Below are positions 7,481 to 14,844 of a stretch of DNA of 14,925 bases, piece after piece. The first letter of the stretch is position 1; every line of letters begins with the position of its first letter. The position numbers and the translations under genes were made by a program. Source of the stretch: Thermotogae bacterium (GTDB lineage Bacteria > Thermotogota > Thermotogae > Thermotogales > DSM-5069); the NCBI GenBank assembly GCA_003641785.1, contig QNAO01000001.1:1-14925 (forward strand), given 5' to 3'. Under the pieces are notes generated by a model. The model was given only the letters and a program-made list of their open reading frames with translations, searched no databases and was not told the DNA's origin.

Positions 7481-8737
7481 TCACCCCAAAATGCTTTTGA
7501 CTATTCTCAGAACCTCCGATTCATCTAACACAGTCTTTCTTATTCTTCCTTCTTTTCTGATACGCTCTGTAATCTTCTCTATTTCATCTGGTGTGGCTGA
7601 AATGTTTTGAGACTCAAGAAACAGTTCAACACTGGCACTACCGCTGAAGGCTCCTAGCTTGACAACCGGACCTTCTCTTCCTACTAAAATGGGCATATAA
7701 GGACTCATTGCAGGTTCAAGACCGACTTTGTTTAGTTTTCTCATGGCGTCCACAACTATGCCCGACTCCACCCAAAACAGACGCTCGCCGACAACCGGTG
7801 CATTATAACCTGGTGATAACTTGGCTATATCTTGAACCAGCTTTGAAACGCGCCATATTTTGTTAAGGTTGACCCCAGTATCAACGTTGAGTAAAAGTTG
7901 AAATGCCGCTGCAACCTGTTCCGTGGCTACGTTACCAGTTCTTTCTCCAAGCCCATTTACTGATGAGTGGATGACTCTTGCTCCACCAGCTACTGCTGCA
8001 AGAACAGATCCCATTGCTAATCCAAACTCATTGTGGACGTGAAACTCCAGTTCCACTTCTTGTGGTATCTTTTCCCTAAGCTTTCTAAATATAAAGTTGA
8101 TTGCGAATGGAGTAGCAACCCCAAAACTATCGACAAAAACGACACTCTCTGGATTAGCCTTAGCTGCTACTTCAGAGAAAACATCCAGCACGTAGTCTAC
8201 AGAAGAGCGAGTTGTATCCCATCCCATAAATGTGGCGCGAATTCCTAAGTCTTTCACGTACAGAATGCTCTCTACAACTCTATTTATCAATTCTTCCTTA
8301 GAAACCCTGTACACATATTCATTGAGATAGGGATTCACAGCGTGCTCTACTATCACGCGAGAGGCTCCTGACTCAACAGATGCATCAAGATCCTTTTTCA
8401 AAGCCCTTGCGAATGCAACGATATCCGCCTTCAGATTCATTGATGAGAGGAGTTGGATAGCTCTCATGTTTTCCTCTGAGACGATTGGCATTCCCACTTC
8501 TATACTTGAAACACCAAGTTCATCGAGTGCCAATGCAATTCGTACTCTTTCATCCTCTCGCCAGACGAGTCCACAGGTCTGTTCTCCGTCTCTCAGGGTG
8601 ACGTCATGGATCTTTATTTTACTGGGGAAATTCTTGTAACTGGCTTCCGACATGAAATTCATTGGAGAGACCCATCGCGAGTTATCAAAATAGGGTGTTC
8701 CTAACAGCTTCATCTCGTTGATTTCCCTAATATTCAT
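7481..8737 (-). CDS. DRE-TIM metallolyase, homocitrate/isopropylmalate synthase-like
   Basis: A 418-residue HMGL-like TIM-barrel enzyme of the Claisen-condensing group, which joins an acyl-CoA (usually acetyl-CoA) to a 2-oxo acid or runs related lyase chemistry. Key motifs are LRDGEQ with R49, D50 and E52, the metal site HVHNEFG (H233, H235) and NGLGERTGN (261-269). There is an N-terminal extension of about 38 residues before the barrel and no LeuA regulatory domain. Several positions diverge from LeuA and NifV, including GWDTTRSS at 172-179 and VEHAVNPYLNEYVYRVS at about 130-146, so I would not call it leucine or lysine biosynthetic. ATG at 8737 overlaps the larA stop as ATGA and follows a near-perfect GAGGAGGGG site. 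Its place between larA and buk implies a catabolic or chain-modifying role. Confidence 0.85.
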   Translation of the reverse strand: MNIREINEMKLLGTPYFDNSRWVSPMNFMSEASYKNFPSKIKIHDVTLRDGEQTCGLVWREDERVRIALALDELGVSSIEVGMPIVSEENMRAIQLLSSMNLKADIVAFARALKKDLDASVESGASRVIVEHAVNPYLNEYVYRVSKEELINRVVESILYVKDLGIRATFMGWDTTRSSVDYVLDVFSEVAAKANPESVVFVDSFGVATPFAINFIFRKLREKIPQEVELEFHVHNEFGLAMGSVLAAVAGGARVIHSSVNGLGERTGNVATEQVAAAFQLLLNVDTGVNLNKIWRVSKLVQDIAKLSPGYNAPVVGERLFWVESGIVVDAMRKLNKVGLEPAMSPYMPILVGREGPVVKLGAFSGSASVELFLESQNISATPDEIEKITERIRKEGRIRKTVLDESEVLRIVKSILG

Positions 8738-9966
8738 TGTTTGCTCCCCTCCTCAACAACTGGTAACACATAAGAATCTTTGAGTATCACAACACTTCTG
8801 TTTTTCAAGATTTTCTCGGGAAATGTGGGCACAATCTCAAAGTTTTTGATATTAATACAGGGAATATTATTTTCTTTTGTAACCACAGTTATTCTCTTCT
8901 TAAGAGTGATTCTTTTCACTGCTATAGCTGCCACAATAGCAAGTGGATCTTCAACTGAGTCTTGATCAATAATCGCTTCCAAGTCTCTTAGATCATAACT
9001 AAGGAATTCAGCAAACTTGGGATGGTCCCCAAGACCATCTTCAAGAGACGACACAACAATAATATGACCTTCATCTCTGGTGGTGAGATCACCTAAATAA
9101 AATGACTTCCCTGTTTGCCATAAGTCCTTAGTCGATGGATAAGCTGAGACAACGGTCACGTCGTATTTATTTTCTAGTTTATGACAAAGAAACCTTTTGG
9201 CTTCTCGTACAGCTTGATCAAAAACCTTTTGAGGTTCACCAGCAAACACAGATAAAGGGCCTGATGCTCCCATGACAAAATTTATCAATAACTTGAGGTT
9301 TGCCACTCTTCCCACGTAATCAATAAATGTTCTAAACCAGTTTTGCTTTTGTCCAGGACTGACAATTTCTTGAAGAGCAGATCGTTTATGTGATAAAAAC
9401 ACTGTTTCATATCCACATACCCCCGGAGATATTATTTTGCTCCCACCTGACCAACCTGAGAACTTGTGAGCCAGTACGGAACCGATTCCAATTACATTCG
9501 ATGATTTCAGAAGGGTGTTGTTCAGATATATTGGTATGCCATCTTTGCTTGCAACTAAACTATTTTGTTTGTAACAGTTGTGTTGTTCCACATGGAATTC
9601 CTGCGGAAAATCTCCGAGTTTGCTTTTCATTTCGACGTCCGTCATAAAGCGGTGGGTGCCGTTTGCAACGAGGATTGTTATCTGATTTCGGCTGAATCCA
9701 AGTTTACTAAAGTTAAACCATAAATGACGCAGTGCTTCCTTTACAGGGGTTTTTCTCGTTTGATCATCAACAACCACAACCACCGGTTTCTTCAAATCCA
9801 GTAACATCTTGAGTTTCTCCATGGTGATGTTTTTTCTCAATTCTTCGTCAAGCTGCCTTTGAGGTATGAAACTACCGGAACTTTCCAATTCTTTCACACT
9901 CGTCGGATTGTCTTTTAATCTTACAGTTAGCAATTCTTTCTGGTTATAACGTAGTTCAATGAGCAT
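8734..9966 (-). CDS. larA: LarA-family nickel-pincer hydroxyacid racemase/epimerase
   Basis: A 410-residue homologue of lactate racemase LarA, which flips the configuration at C2 of 2-hydroxy acids through hydride transfer to a lysine-tethered Ni-pincer (NPN) cofactor. The active-site set of Lactiplantibacillus LarA is reproduced with the same spacing: H105 in NGTHR (H108), H167 in LAHKFSGWSGGSK (H174), the cofactor lysine K177 (K184) and H193 in FLSHKR (H200). DDQTRKTP at 67-74 matches the substrate-carboxylate region. The family also contains malate, phenyllactate and hydroxyglutarate racemases and a gluconate 2-epimerase, so lactate is only one option. No larB, larC or larE cofactor gene lies in this window. 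ATG at 9966 is 9 nt after livF; the ribosome site is weak, AGGGAG at long spacing. Confidence 0.9.
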   Translation of the reverse strand: MLIELRYNQKELLTVRLKDNPTSVKELESSGSFIPQRQLDEELRKNITMEKLKMLLDLKKPVVVVVDDQTRKTPVKEALRHLWFNFSKLGFSRNQITILVANGTHRFMTDVEMKSKLGDFPQEFHVEQHNCYKQNSLVASKDGIPIYLNNTLLKSSNVIGIGSVLAHKFSGWSGGSKIISPGVCGYETVFLSHKRSALQEIVSPGQKQNWFRTFIDYVGRVANLKLLINFVMGASGPLSVFAGEPQKVFDQAVREAKRFLCHKLENKYDVTVVSAYPSTKDLWQTGKSFYLGDLTTRDEGHIIVVSSLEDGLGDHPKFAEFLSYDLRDLEAIIDQDSVEDPLAIVAAIAVKRITLKKRITVVTKENNIPCINIKNFEIVPTFPEKILKNRSVVILKDSYVLPVVEEGSKQ

Positions 9967-9975
9967 GCTTTTAAT

Positions 9976-10692
9976 TCACTCCCTGGCGAAATACATTTGT
10001 CTTATGAGATCACTGTCTTTTACCTCGTCAACCGTACCACTTAAAACGATTCTCCCTTGGGAAAGAACGTATATTCTATCACTCAAAGGTAAGGAGAGTT
10101 TGGCATTTTGTTCCACAAGGAGCAACGTGAGATTCTGTTCCTGAACGATTTGGCGGAGAGTCTTGAAGATTCTTGAGATTATAACTGGTGCCAGACCCAT
10201 GGAAGGCTCATCAACCATGATCAACTCCGAATCTGAAACAAGAGCTCTACCAATGGCAAGCATTTGTTGCTCTCCGCCACTGAGGGTTCCTGCGGGTTGG
10301 TTTTTCCTGCTGTTGAGTTCTTGAAACAGCTCATACACTTTTTGAATCTTTCCTGATCTCCTGTTGAGGCTTGTTAATACACTTGCCACTTCAAGATTTT
10401 CTTGCACTGATAAATCAGGGAAGACCTGTCTGCCCTCAGGAACATGGGCTATACCCATCCTTGCTATCTTGTAAGCTTGTAGACCGACAATGTTCTTCCC
10501 CTTGTAAAGAATTTCGCTTTCTTTTTCACATTTCACTAATCCTGATATGGCTCTCAGAAGGGTTGTTTTACCAGCCCCATTTGGTCCTAAAACAGAAACT
10601 ACTTCTCCTTTGTTGATTTCAAAACTTACTTTCTTCAAAGCTGGAATTCCGTTATAACTTACCGCCAGATTTCTAATTTTTAAGAGACTCAC
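9976..10692 (-). CDS. livF: Branched-chain-type (HAAT) ABC transporter ATP-binding protein LivF
   Basis: A 238-residue cytoplasmic ATPase of a hydrophobic amino acid/carboxylate uptake transporter. Walker A is GPNGAGKT (36-43), the ABC signature is LSGGEQQMLAIGRAL, and Walker B is LIMVDEPSMGLAP; VPEGRQVFP upstream of the signature is characteristic of LivF. It pairs with LivG. GTG at 10692 overlaps the livG stop as GTGA and is preceded by GGGGAGGAA within livG. The gene is followed after 9 nt by larA, tying the transporter to the catabolic genes. Liv-type systems also carry urea, amides, aromatic acids and other carboxylates, so the name does not fix the substrate. Confidence 0.96.
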   Translation of the reverse strand: MSLLKIRNLAVSYNGIPALKKVSFEINKGEVVSVLGPNGAGKTTLLRAISGLVKCEKESEILYKGKNIVGLQAYKIARMGIAHVPEGRQVFPDLSVQENLEVASVLTSLNRRSGKIQKVYELFQELNSRKNQPAGTLSGGEQQMLAIGRALVSDSELIMVDEPSMGLAPVIISRIFKTLRQIVQEQNLTLLLVEQNAKLSLPLSDRIYVLSQGRIVLSGTVDEVKDSDLIRQMYFARE

Positions 10693-11450
10693 ACGGATTC
10701 CTCCCCGAGGTAGGCAGCTACGACAGCGGGATCATGTTCCATTTCCTCAAAAGTTCCTTCCGCAATTACTTCGCCAAAATTCAACACATATACTTTGTCT
10801 GAAGTTTCTCTGATGAAAGCCATAGTGTGTTCTACCAAAAGCATCGTTATGCCCTGTTCTTTCAACTTTTGTATGATATCTATGATTGAAGCAAATTCGT
10901 TTCTTGTCATCCCTGCAGCGGGTTCATCGAGTAAAAGCAGCTTCGGTTCCAGGGCGAGTGCTCTTGCTATCTCAAGAGCTCTTCTTTTTCCATAAGGAAG
11001 CTCTCCCGGCATTTTCCAAGCTTCATCTGCAAGACCAAGTCTTTGCAGGAGATTAAGTGCAATATCTAGCTGCTCTTTCTCTTCATTTTTTAACCTCTTT
11101 GTGTGGAAGACTATATCAAGAAAGCCGCATTTAAAGAATTTCCGTCTTGCGACCAACACGTTTTCTATCACTGTAAGTTTTTCAAAAAGACGTATCTTTT
11201 GAAAGGTTCTAGCAATCCCTATGCGTGATATGTCATGTGCCTCAAGGGAAGTTATGTCCTTATCCTTAAATAGTATTTGCCCTGAGGTTGGTTTCAAAAC
11301 GCCTGATACCTGGTTTATAAAGGTGGTTTTGCCAGAACCATTTGGCCCTATTAAAGCTGTTACGGTACCTTCTTCAACGTTCAAATTGATCTCTTTGTTT
11401 GCTATAACACCACCAAATACCTTGGTCAGGTTCTTTGCCTGAAGTATCAC
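10689..11450 (-). CDS. livG: Branched-chain-type (HAAT) ABC transporter ATP-binding protein LivG
   Basis: A 253-residue ATPase subunit. Walker A is GPNGSGKT (35-42). The signature region PYGKRRALEIARAL is the degenerate form usual for LivG, and Walker B is LLLLDEPAAGM. ARTFQKIRLFEKLTVIENV after Walker A is the LivG Q-loop region. Start GTG at 11450 overlaps the livM stop as GTGA, with GAAGGTGG as ribosome site inside livM. It is translationally coupled on both sides, consistent with fixed transporter stoichiometry. Confidence 0.96.
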   Translation of the reverse strand: MILQAKNLTKVFGGVIANKEINLNVEEGTVTALIGPNGSGKTTFINQVSGVLKPTSGQILFKDKDITSLEAHDISRIGIARTFQKIRLFEKLTVIENVLVARRKFFKCGFLDIVFHTKRLKNEEKEQLDIALNLLQRLGLADEAWKMPGELPYGKRRALEIARALALEPKLLLLDEPAAGMTRNEFASIIDIIQKLKEQGITMLLVEHTMAFIRETSDKVYVLNFGEVIAEGTFEEMEHDPAVVAAYLGEESV

Positions 11451-12454
11451 TTTGTGCCACCTTCTTTTTCTTTCCTCAGGGTTGTAATTTCCTTGTGAAT
11501 CGCATGGCTGTGTGTTTTACCTCTAAAAAGTTTGAAAATAATATTTCCTAAGCCGTTCGGCATGAAAACGACCACAAGAACCACGGTCAAAGAAGTAACA
11601 ATCAAGTAGTAGTTCTCCCAGCCCCTGAATCTCAGAAATTCCGGCAAAAACGTGAGAATTACACCACCAATTGTACCTCCCAAGATATTTCTTAGCCCCC
11701 CTACAACTGCCATAGCTACAAAGTTTGATGATTCAAAAAATGTGAAAGGCTCTGGACTAAGGAAACCTGCTAAATGTGCGTATAGTGAACCAGCTAAACC
11801 GGCGAGTGAAGCAGAGAGGGCAAAAGCAAATATTTTGGACTGCTTTGAATTTATTCCGCAGACTTCCGCAGCTATGACATCATCATTTATCGCAAACATT
11901 GATCTTCCCAGGTAAGAATTCTTTATTCTGTATATAATTAGTATTACCAAAACAAGTATTATTAAAAAGGTGTAGTAATAACCTTTGTTGTCGAAATAGT
12001 ATTGCCCAACTTTCATTGGGGGAATGCCAAAGAAACCATACGGACCACCAGTAATCGACTGCAGGTTCAAAATAAGTACATAAACAATTTGACCAAATGC
12101 AATGGTGACAAGAGAGAGGAAAAATGCCTTAAGTTTGAAAGAAGGTATGCTTAAGATAAGTCCTGCCCCAAGACTCAACAGAATTCCGCACACTATTCCC
12201 AGAATTATCGGCATTCCCAATCTTGTCGTGATATACGCTGAAGTGTATGCACCTATTGCATAAAAACCAGCTTGTCCAAGGGATATTTGGCCTGCAAAGC
12301 CAGTCAAGAAAACAAGTCCGGATGCCAAAATAGAATGTATCAAAGCCCTGTTAGCTAAGTACAGCCTGTAATCATTCTTATCTAAAAATGGATAAACAAC
12401 AACCAGTGCCAAGGCGATAATCAGTAATATCTTTTTCCAATTGACGACTCGCAT
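11447..12454 (-). CDS. livM: Branched-chain-type (HAAT) ABC transporter permease LivM
   Basis: A 335-residue inner-membrane permease with about nine hydrophobic segments. The family hallmark GFAGQISLGQAGFYAIGAY lies near residues 53-71, and the conserved cytoplasmic loop including SGINSKQ-like CGINSKQSKIFAFALSAS lies near the middle. The segment FVAMAVVGGLRNILGGTIGG precedes the last membrane spans. A basic tail rich in Lys, Arg and Glu ends the protein. ATG at 12454 lies 15 nt after the livH stop with a consensus AAGGAGGG. It forms the translocation pore with LivH. Confidence 0.95.
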   Translation of the reverse strand: MRVVNWKKILLIIALALVVVYPFLDKNDYRLYLANRALIHSILASGLVFLTGFAGQISLGQAGFYAIGAYTSAYITTRLGMPIILGIVCGILLSLGAGLILSIPSFKLKAFFLSLVTIAFGQIVYVLILNLQSITGGPYGFFGIPPMKVGQYYFDNKGYYYTFLIILVLVILIIYRIKNSYLGRSMFAINDDVIAAEVCGINSKQSKIFAFALSASLAGLAGSLYAHLAGFLSPEPFTFFESSNFVAMAVVGGLRNILGGTIGGVILTFLPEFLRFRGWENYYLIVTSLTVVLVVVFMPNGLGNIIFKLFRGKTHSHAIHKEITTLRKEKEGGTK

Positions 12455-12469
12455 TAATGAAAACCCTCC

Positions 12470-13363
12470 TTAATCCCTATGCAGTGACCATACAAAGATA
12501 CCTTTAGGTTTGAAAATAAGGACAGCTACAAGAATTAGAAACGAGATAACGTCTCGGTACGTTGATGAGATGAAAAGTGTGGAAAAGTTTTCAATGATTC
12601 CAAGAAGAATTCCTCCAACTACTGCACCATACGGATCAATGAGTCCCGCCATGACTGCTGCAGAAAAACCCTTTATACCGATACTTCCTCCACCAAGTTC
12701 TAATGATACAAAGTATATCGGGGCCAATAAAATGCCTGCAATGCCAACTACAGTGGTAGATAACATGAATGCTAAAGATGTTGTCAGGTTCACGTTAACT
12801 CCCATAAGTTGTGCCACTTCCTTATTTTGAGCGGTCGCTCTCAAACTCTTACCCACTAGTGTTTTTCTAAGAAGGAAATGTAGAAACGCCATCAGTATAG
12901 CTACAACGAGGAATATGTAAAAATATACAACGGGTAGACTTACTCCTGCAAATCTGACGAAGTCTGTAGCTTTTCCAAAAACTGGTGGGAATGGTTTTGG
13001 AAGTCCACCGTAGAAAACTATTATTACATTAAGCCAAAGAACACAAATCATGAGAGTGGCAACAACAAACTCAAGTCTCCCACCGCCCCGCTTTGTAATA
13101 GGTTCATGTATAAGATATCTAAGACCCAACCCATAAAGAGCAACAATTCCAACAGACAAAACGAAGGAAATGAAGAAACCCATGCCAATTTCTGAGTAAA
13201 ATGTGTAGAAAAGATACGCACTGAGCATCGCAGAACTTATATTTGCAAAATTGATTCGCTCGATGCTTTGCCACAAAAACACAACTCCTAATCCTATTAA
13301 TCCGTATGTAGATCCTATGGCGATTCCACTGACCAAATTCTGAAGAATATCCTTTGTTTCCAT
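12470..13363 (-). CDS. livH: Branched-chain-type (HAAT) ABC transporter permease LivH
   Basis: A 297-residue permease. The start LVSGIAIGSTYGLIGLGVVF (about 11-30) and the late segment AAVMAGLIDPYGAVVGGILLG are typical LivH motifs, and seven to eight hydrophobic spans are visible. ATG at 13363 is preceded by GGAGGGAAATAG. A 128-nt gap containing a GC-rich hairpin (13391-13439) separates it from the binding-protein gene. It pairs with LivM and the LivFG ATPases. Confidence 0.95.
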   Translation of the reverse strand: METKDILQNLVSGIAIGSTYGLIGLGVVFLWQSIERINFANISSAMLSAYLFYTFYSEIGMGFFISFVLSVGIVALYGLGLRYLIHEPITKRGGGRLEFVVATLMICVLWLNVIIVFYGGLPKPFPPVFGKATDFVRFAGVSLPVVYFYIFLVVAILMAFLHFLLRKTLVGKSLRATAQNKEVAQLMGVNVNLTTSLAFMLSTTVVGIAGILLAPIYFVSLELGGGSIGIKGFSAAVMAGLIDPYGAVVGGILLGIIENFSTLFISSTYRDVISFLILVAVLIFKPKGIFVWSLHRD

Positions 13364-13390
13364 CTATTTCCCTCCAAACTCTTACCTAAC

Positions 13391-13439
13391 CGCCGACCCT
13401 CGTATTGAGGATTCTATACTGAAGGAAAGAGGGCCGGCG
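13391..13439 (-). other. Intercistronic hairpin between binding-protein and permease genes
   Basis: On the minus-strand transcript an 11-bp stem forms from 13439-13429 (CGCCGGCCCTC) and 13401-13391 (GAGGGTCGGCG). It has one G-U wobble and a 27-nt loop. There is no U-run after it, so it does not look like a full intrinsic terminator. Such elements between binding-protein and permease genes often stabilise the upstream message or cause partial attenuation, giving excess binding protein; that role here is inference. Confidence 0.65.
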
Positions 13440-13491
13440 AACACATAAAAATCCCTGAAGTATGGTTTATTATTCTAAGAGCAATTTGGTA

Positions 13492-14607
13492 TTAGTGAAG
13501 CTTGTCGATTATTGTCCAGCTTTCACCATCAAACTGTGATATGTAACAAATGCTCGTGAAATTATGGTGTTCGTCGCATTTCAGCATTCCTTGAACTCCG
13601 TACATCTCAAGTTGATTGGACAGGACCTCTGCGAGTTTTTCTCCATCTGTGGAGTTGGCTATCTCTATAGCCTTTGCCAAAAGATATATTCCATCATAGT
13701 AAGCTTGTGCCGGATCACTGGGTTCTTCGCCCCACTTGGATTTATAATGTGCTACAAAAGACCTTACTGCGAGCTCTGAATCATTTGGATTAAACCCTTG
13801 TACAGAATAAACTCCAATTGCAGCATCTCCGGCTAGATCTGTGAAAGCCGGGACTCCCCAGGCAGAGAAACCTATTATTGGCACATCAATTTCCAGCTGC
13901 CTAAGTTGCTTCACAACGACTGCAGCTTCGGGTTCATGAGTCAGTCCGATTAATCCATCAAACCCGGCGTTCTTCAATTTGAGAAGCTGACCTGTAGCAT
14001 CCTTCTCACCTTCTTTTATTTGCTCGGCATCAACTATTTCGATTCCTCTTGCTCCAAACTCCCGTTTTGCGACATCCAAGGCAGCTAAGCAGTAATCTGT
14101 TGAACCGTATATAACACCTGGTTTCTTAATTCCAAGGACATCAACAGCGTATTTTACCAGTTGTGAGACTTTCACATCATCGTCTGCTCTGAGCCTGAAC
14201 AAGAAGGGATTGTGTACTTTTGTAAAACGAAATGAAGGAGATGTTGCTCCAACGAGCATAGGAGTTTTCGCCTGTTGAGCGAGTTGATGAACGCCAAGAA
14301 CCGCACTGCTCATGTTGGGACCGAAGACAGCAACTACTTTGTCACTGAACAATGCTCGTCTGACAACGTTCATAGCGGTGCTTGGATTCGCTGCAGTGTC
14401 ATAAACTGTTAGCTCTATCTGCTCACCCAAAACACCGCCCGTAGAATTGATTTCTTCGACAGCCAGTTTAGCTCCTTTTTTTATATAGTCACCGAGAATT
14501 GATCCAAGACCAGTGAATGGGGCACAAAGCGCGACCTTAATGGCACCAAAGGAAAGCGCGGTAAGAAGAGCCAAGACAAGCAGAGTAGCGAAAATCTTGC
14601 TTTTCAT
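13492..14607 (-). CDS. Periplasmic substrate-binding protein of the Liv-type (HAAT) ABC transporter
   Basis: A 371-residue type-I periplasmic binding protein (Peripla_BP_6/LivJK family). Residues 1-21 form a Sec signal peptide (KSK, a hydrophobic core LLVLALLTALSF, then GA) with no lipobox cysteine, so the mature protein is expected free in the periplasm. VALCAPFTGLGSILGDYIKKG (about 25-45) and VAVFGPNMSSAVLGVHQLAQ (about 92-111) are the ligand-contacting N-lobe strands typical of the family, and AYYDGIYLLAKAIE lies near the C-terminus. It is the first gene of the operon. ATG at 14607 is preceded by AAGGGGGAG. Ligand specificity cannot be read off; the downstream genes point to a hydroxy or other carboxylic acid rather than leucine. 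Confidence 0.94.
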   Translation of the reverse strand: MKSKIFATLLVLALLTALSFGAIKVALCAPFTGLGSILGDYIKKGAKLAVEEINSTGGVLGEQIELTVYDTAANPSTAMNVVRRALFSDKVVAVFGPNMSSAVLGVHQLAQQAKTPMLVGATSPSFRFTKVHNPFLFRLRADDDVKVSQLVKYAVDVLGIKKPGVIYGSTDYCLAALDVAKREFGARGIEIVDAEQIKEGEKDATGQLLKLKNAGFDGLIGLTHEPEAAVVVKQLRQLEIDVPIIGFSAWGVPAFTDLAGDAAIGVYSVQGFNPNDSELAVRSFVAHYKSKWGEEPSDPAQAYYDGIYLLAKAIEIANSTDGEKLAEVLSNQLEMYGVQGMLKCDEHHNFTSICYISQFDGESWTIIDKLH

Positions 14608-14627
14608 AAAAACTCCCCCTTTAAAAG

Positions 14628-14657
14628 ATATGATGCATCATGCATGAGGCATGATAT
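14628..14657. promoter_or_regulatory. 30-bp imperfect dyad in the operon leader (candidate operator)
   Basis: The sequence from ATATGATGC to GCATGATAT is symmetric about 14642.5: 13 of 15 pairs match, with a perfect 10-bp core TCATGCATGA at 14638-14647. It lies in the 5' leader between the inferred transcription start and the ribosome site of the binding-protein gene. It could be a roadblock operator or an RNA hairpin. Which regulator binds is not known; the in-operon GntR protein is the obvious candidate. Confidence 0.55.
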
Positions 14658-14666
14658 TTTTTGTAT

Positions 14667-14681
14667 ATGTTACTGTAACAT
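14667..14681. promoter_or_regulatory. 15-bp perfect palindrome over the inferred transcription start (candidate operator)
   Basis: ATGTTACTGTAACAT is a perfect palindrome around a central T and lies directly downstream of the -10 box on the minus strand, covering the expected start site near 14675. Length and placement suit a repressor dimer of the GntR/FCD type, but it does not match the FadR consensus TGGTNNNACCA. Binding by the local GntR regulator is inference. Confidence 0.6.
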
Positions 14682-14709
14682 TCTATAACAATGAATTAAC
14701 ATGGGTCAA
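14682..14709 (-). promoter_or_regulatory. Sigma-70-type promoter of the transport/catabolic operon
   Basis: On the minus strand, TTGACC (14709-14704) is followed after 16 nt by TATAGA (14687-14682). The inferred start is about 14675, leaving a leader of some 65-70 nt before the ATG at 14607. No comparable promoter is forced by gene gaps anywhere downstream, so this probably drives the whole set. Confidence 0.6.
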
Positions 14710-14802
14710 GTACGAAGAGATAGCAATATTAGGATTCTGACACTCTTAATTCCTAAATCCATCTAAATTCTTTTTGTAGCTGATATTCTCTTGTATTTTC
14801 TG

Positions 14803-14808
14803 TATAAT
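14803..14808 (+). promoter_or_regulatory. -10 box of the divergent adenosine-specific kinase gene
   Basis: A perfect TATAAT preceded directly by TG lies 36 nt upstream of the plus-strand start codon. No good -35 hexamer is seen at 16-18 nt. The stretch between this and the operon promoter (14710-14790) is AT-rich, with only a weak TTAGGA/TCCTAA inverted repeat (14729-14756). Confidence 0.55.
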
Positions 14809-14844
14809 GTGATAAGGATAAAAATATTAATAGGAGGGAATGCT

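Noticed and set aside
1..9966. Simple lactate utilisation operon (racemase plus Etf-linked lactate dehydrogenase)
   Set aside because: It would not explain the UxaA-type pair, DRE-TIM enzyme, isomerase and Ptb-Buk in the same coupled operon, and no lactate permease is present.
13391..13439. Rho-independent terminator after the binding-protein gene
   Set aside because: The loop is 27 nt and no U-run follows on the minus strand; permease genes with good ribosome sites continue on the same strand with no clear new promoter.
9976..14607. Leucine/isoleucine/valine transporter in the strict sense
   Set aside because: HAAT transporters carry many amides and carboxylates, and the co-transcribed enzymes do not handle amino acids (no transaminase or amino acid dehydrogenase).
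14729..14756. TTAGGA/TCCTAA inverted repeat as an operator
   Set aside because: Only six matching bases per arm with a 16-nt spacer in AT-rich DNA; chance is a sufficient explanation.
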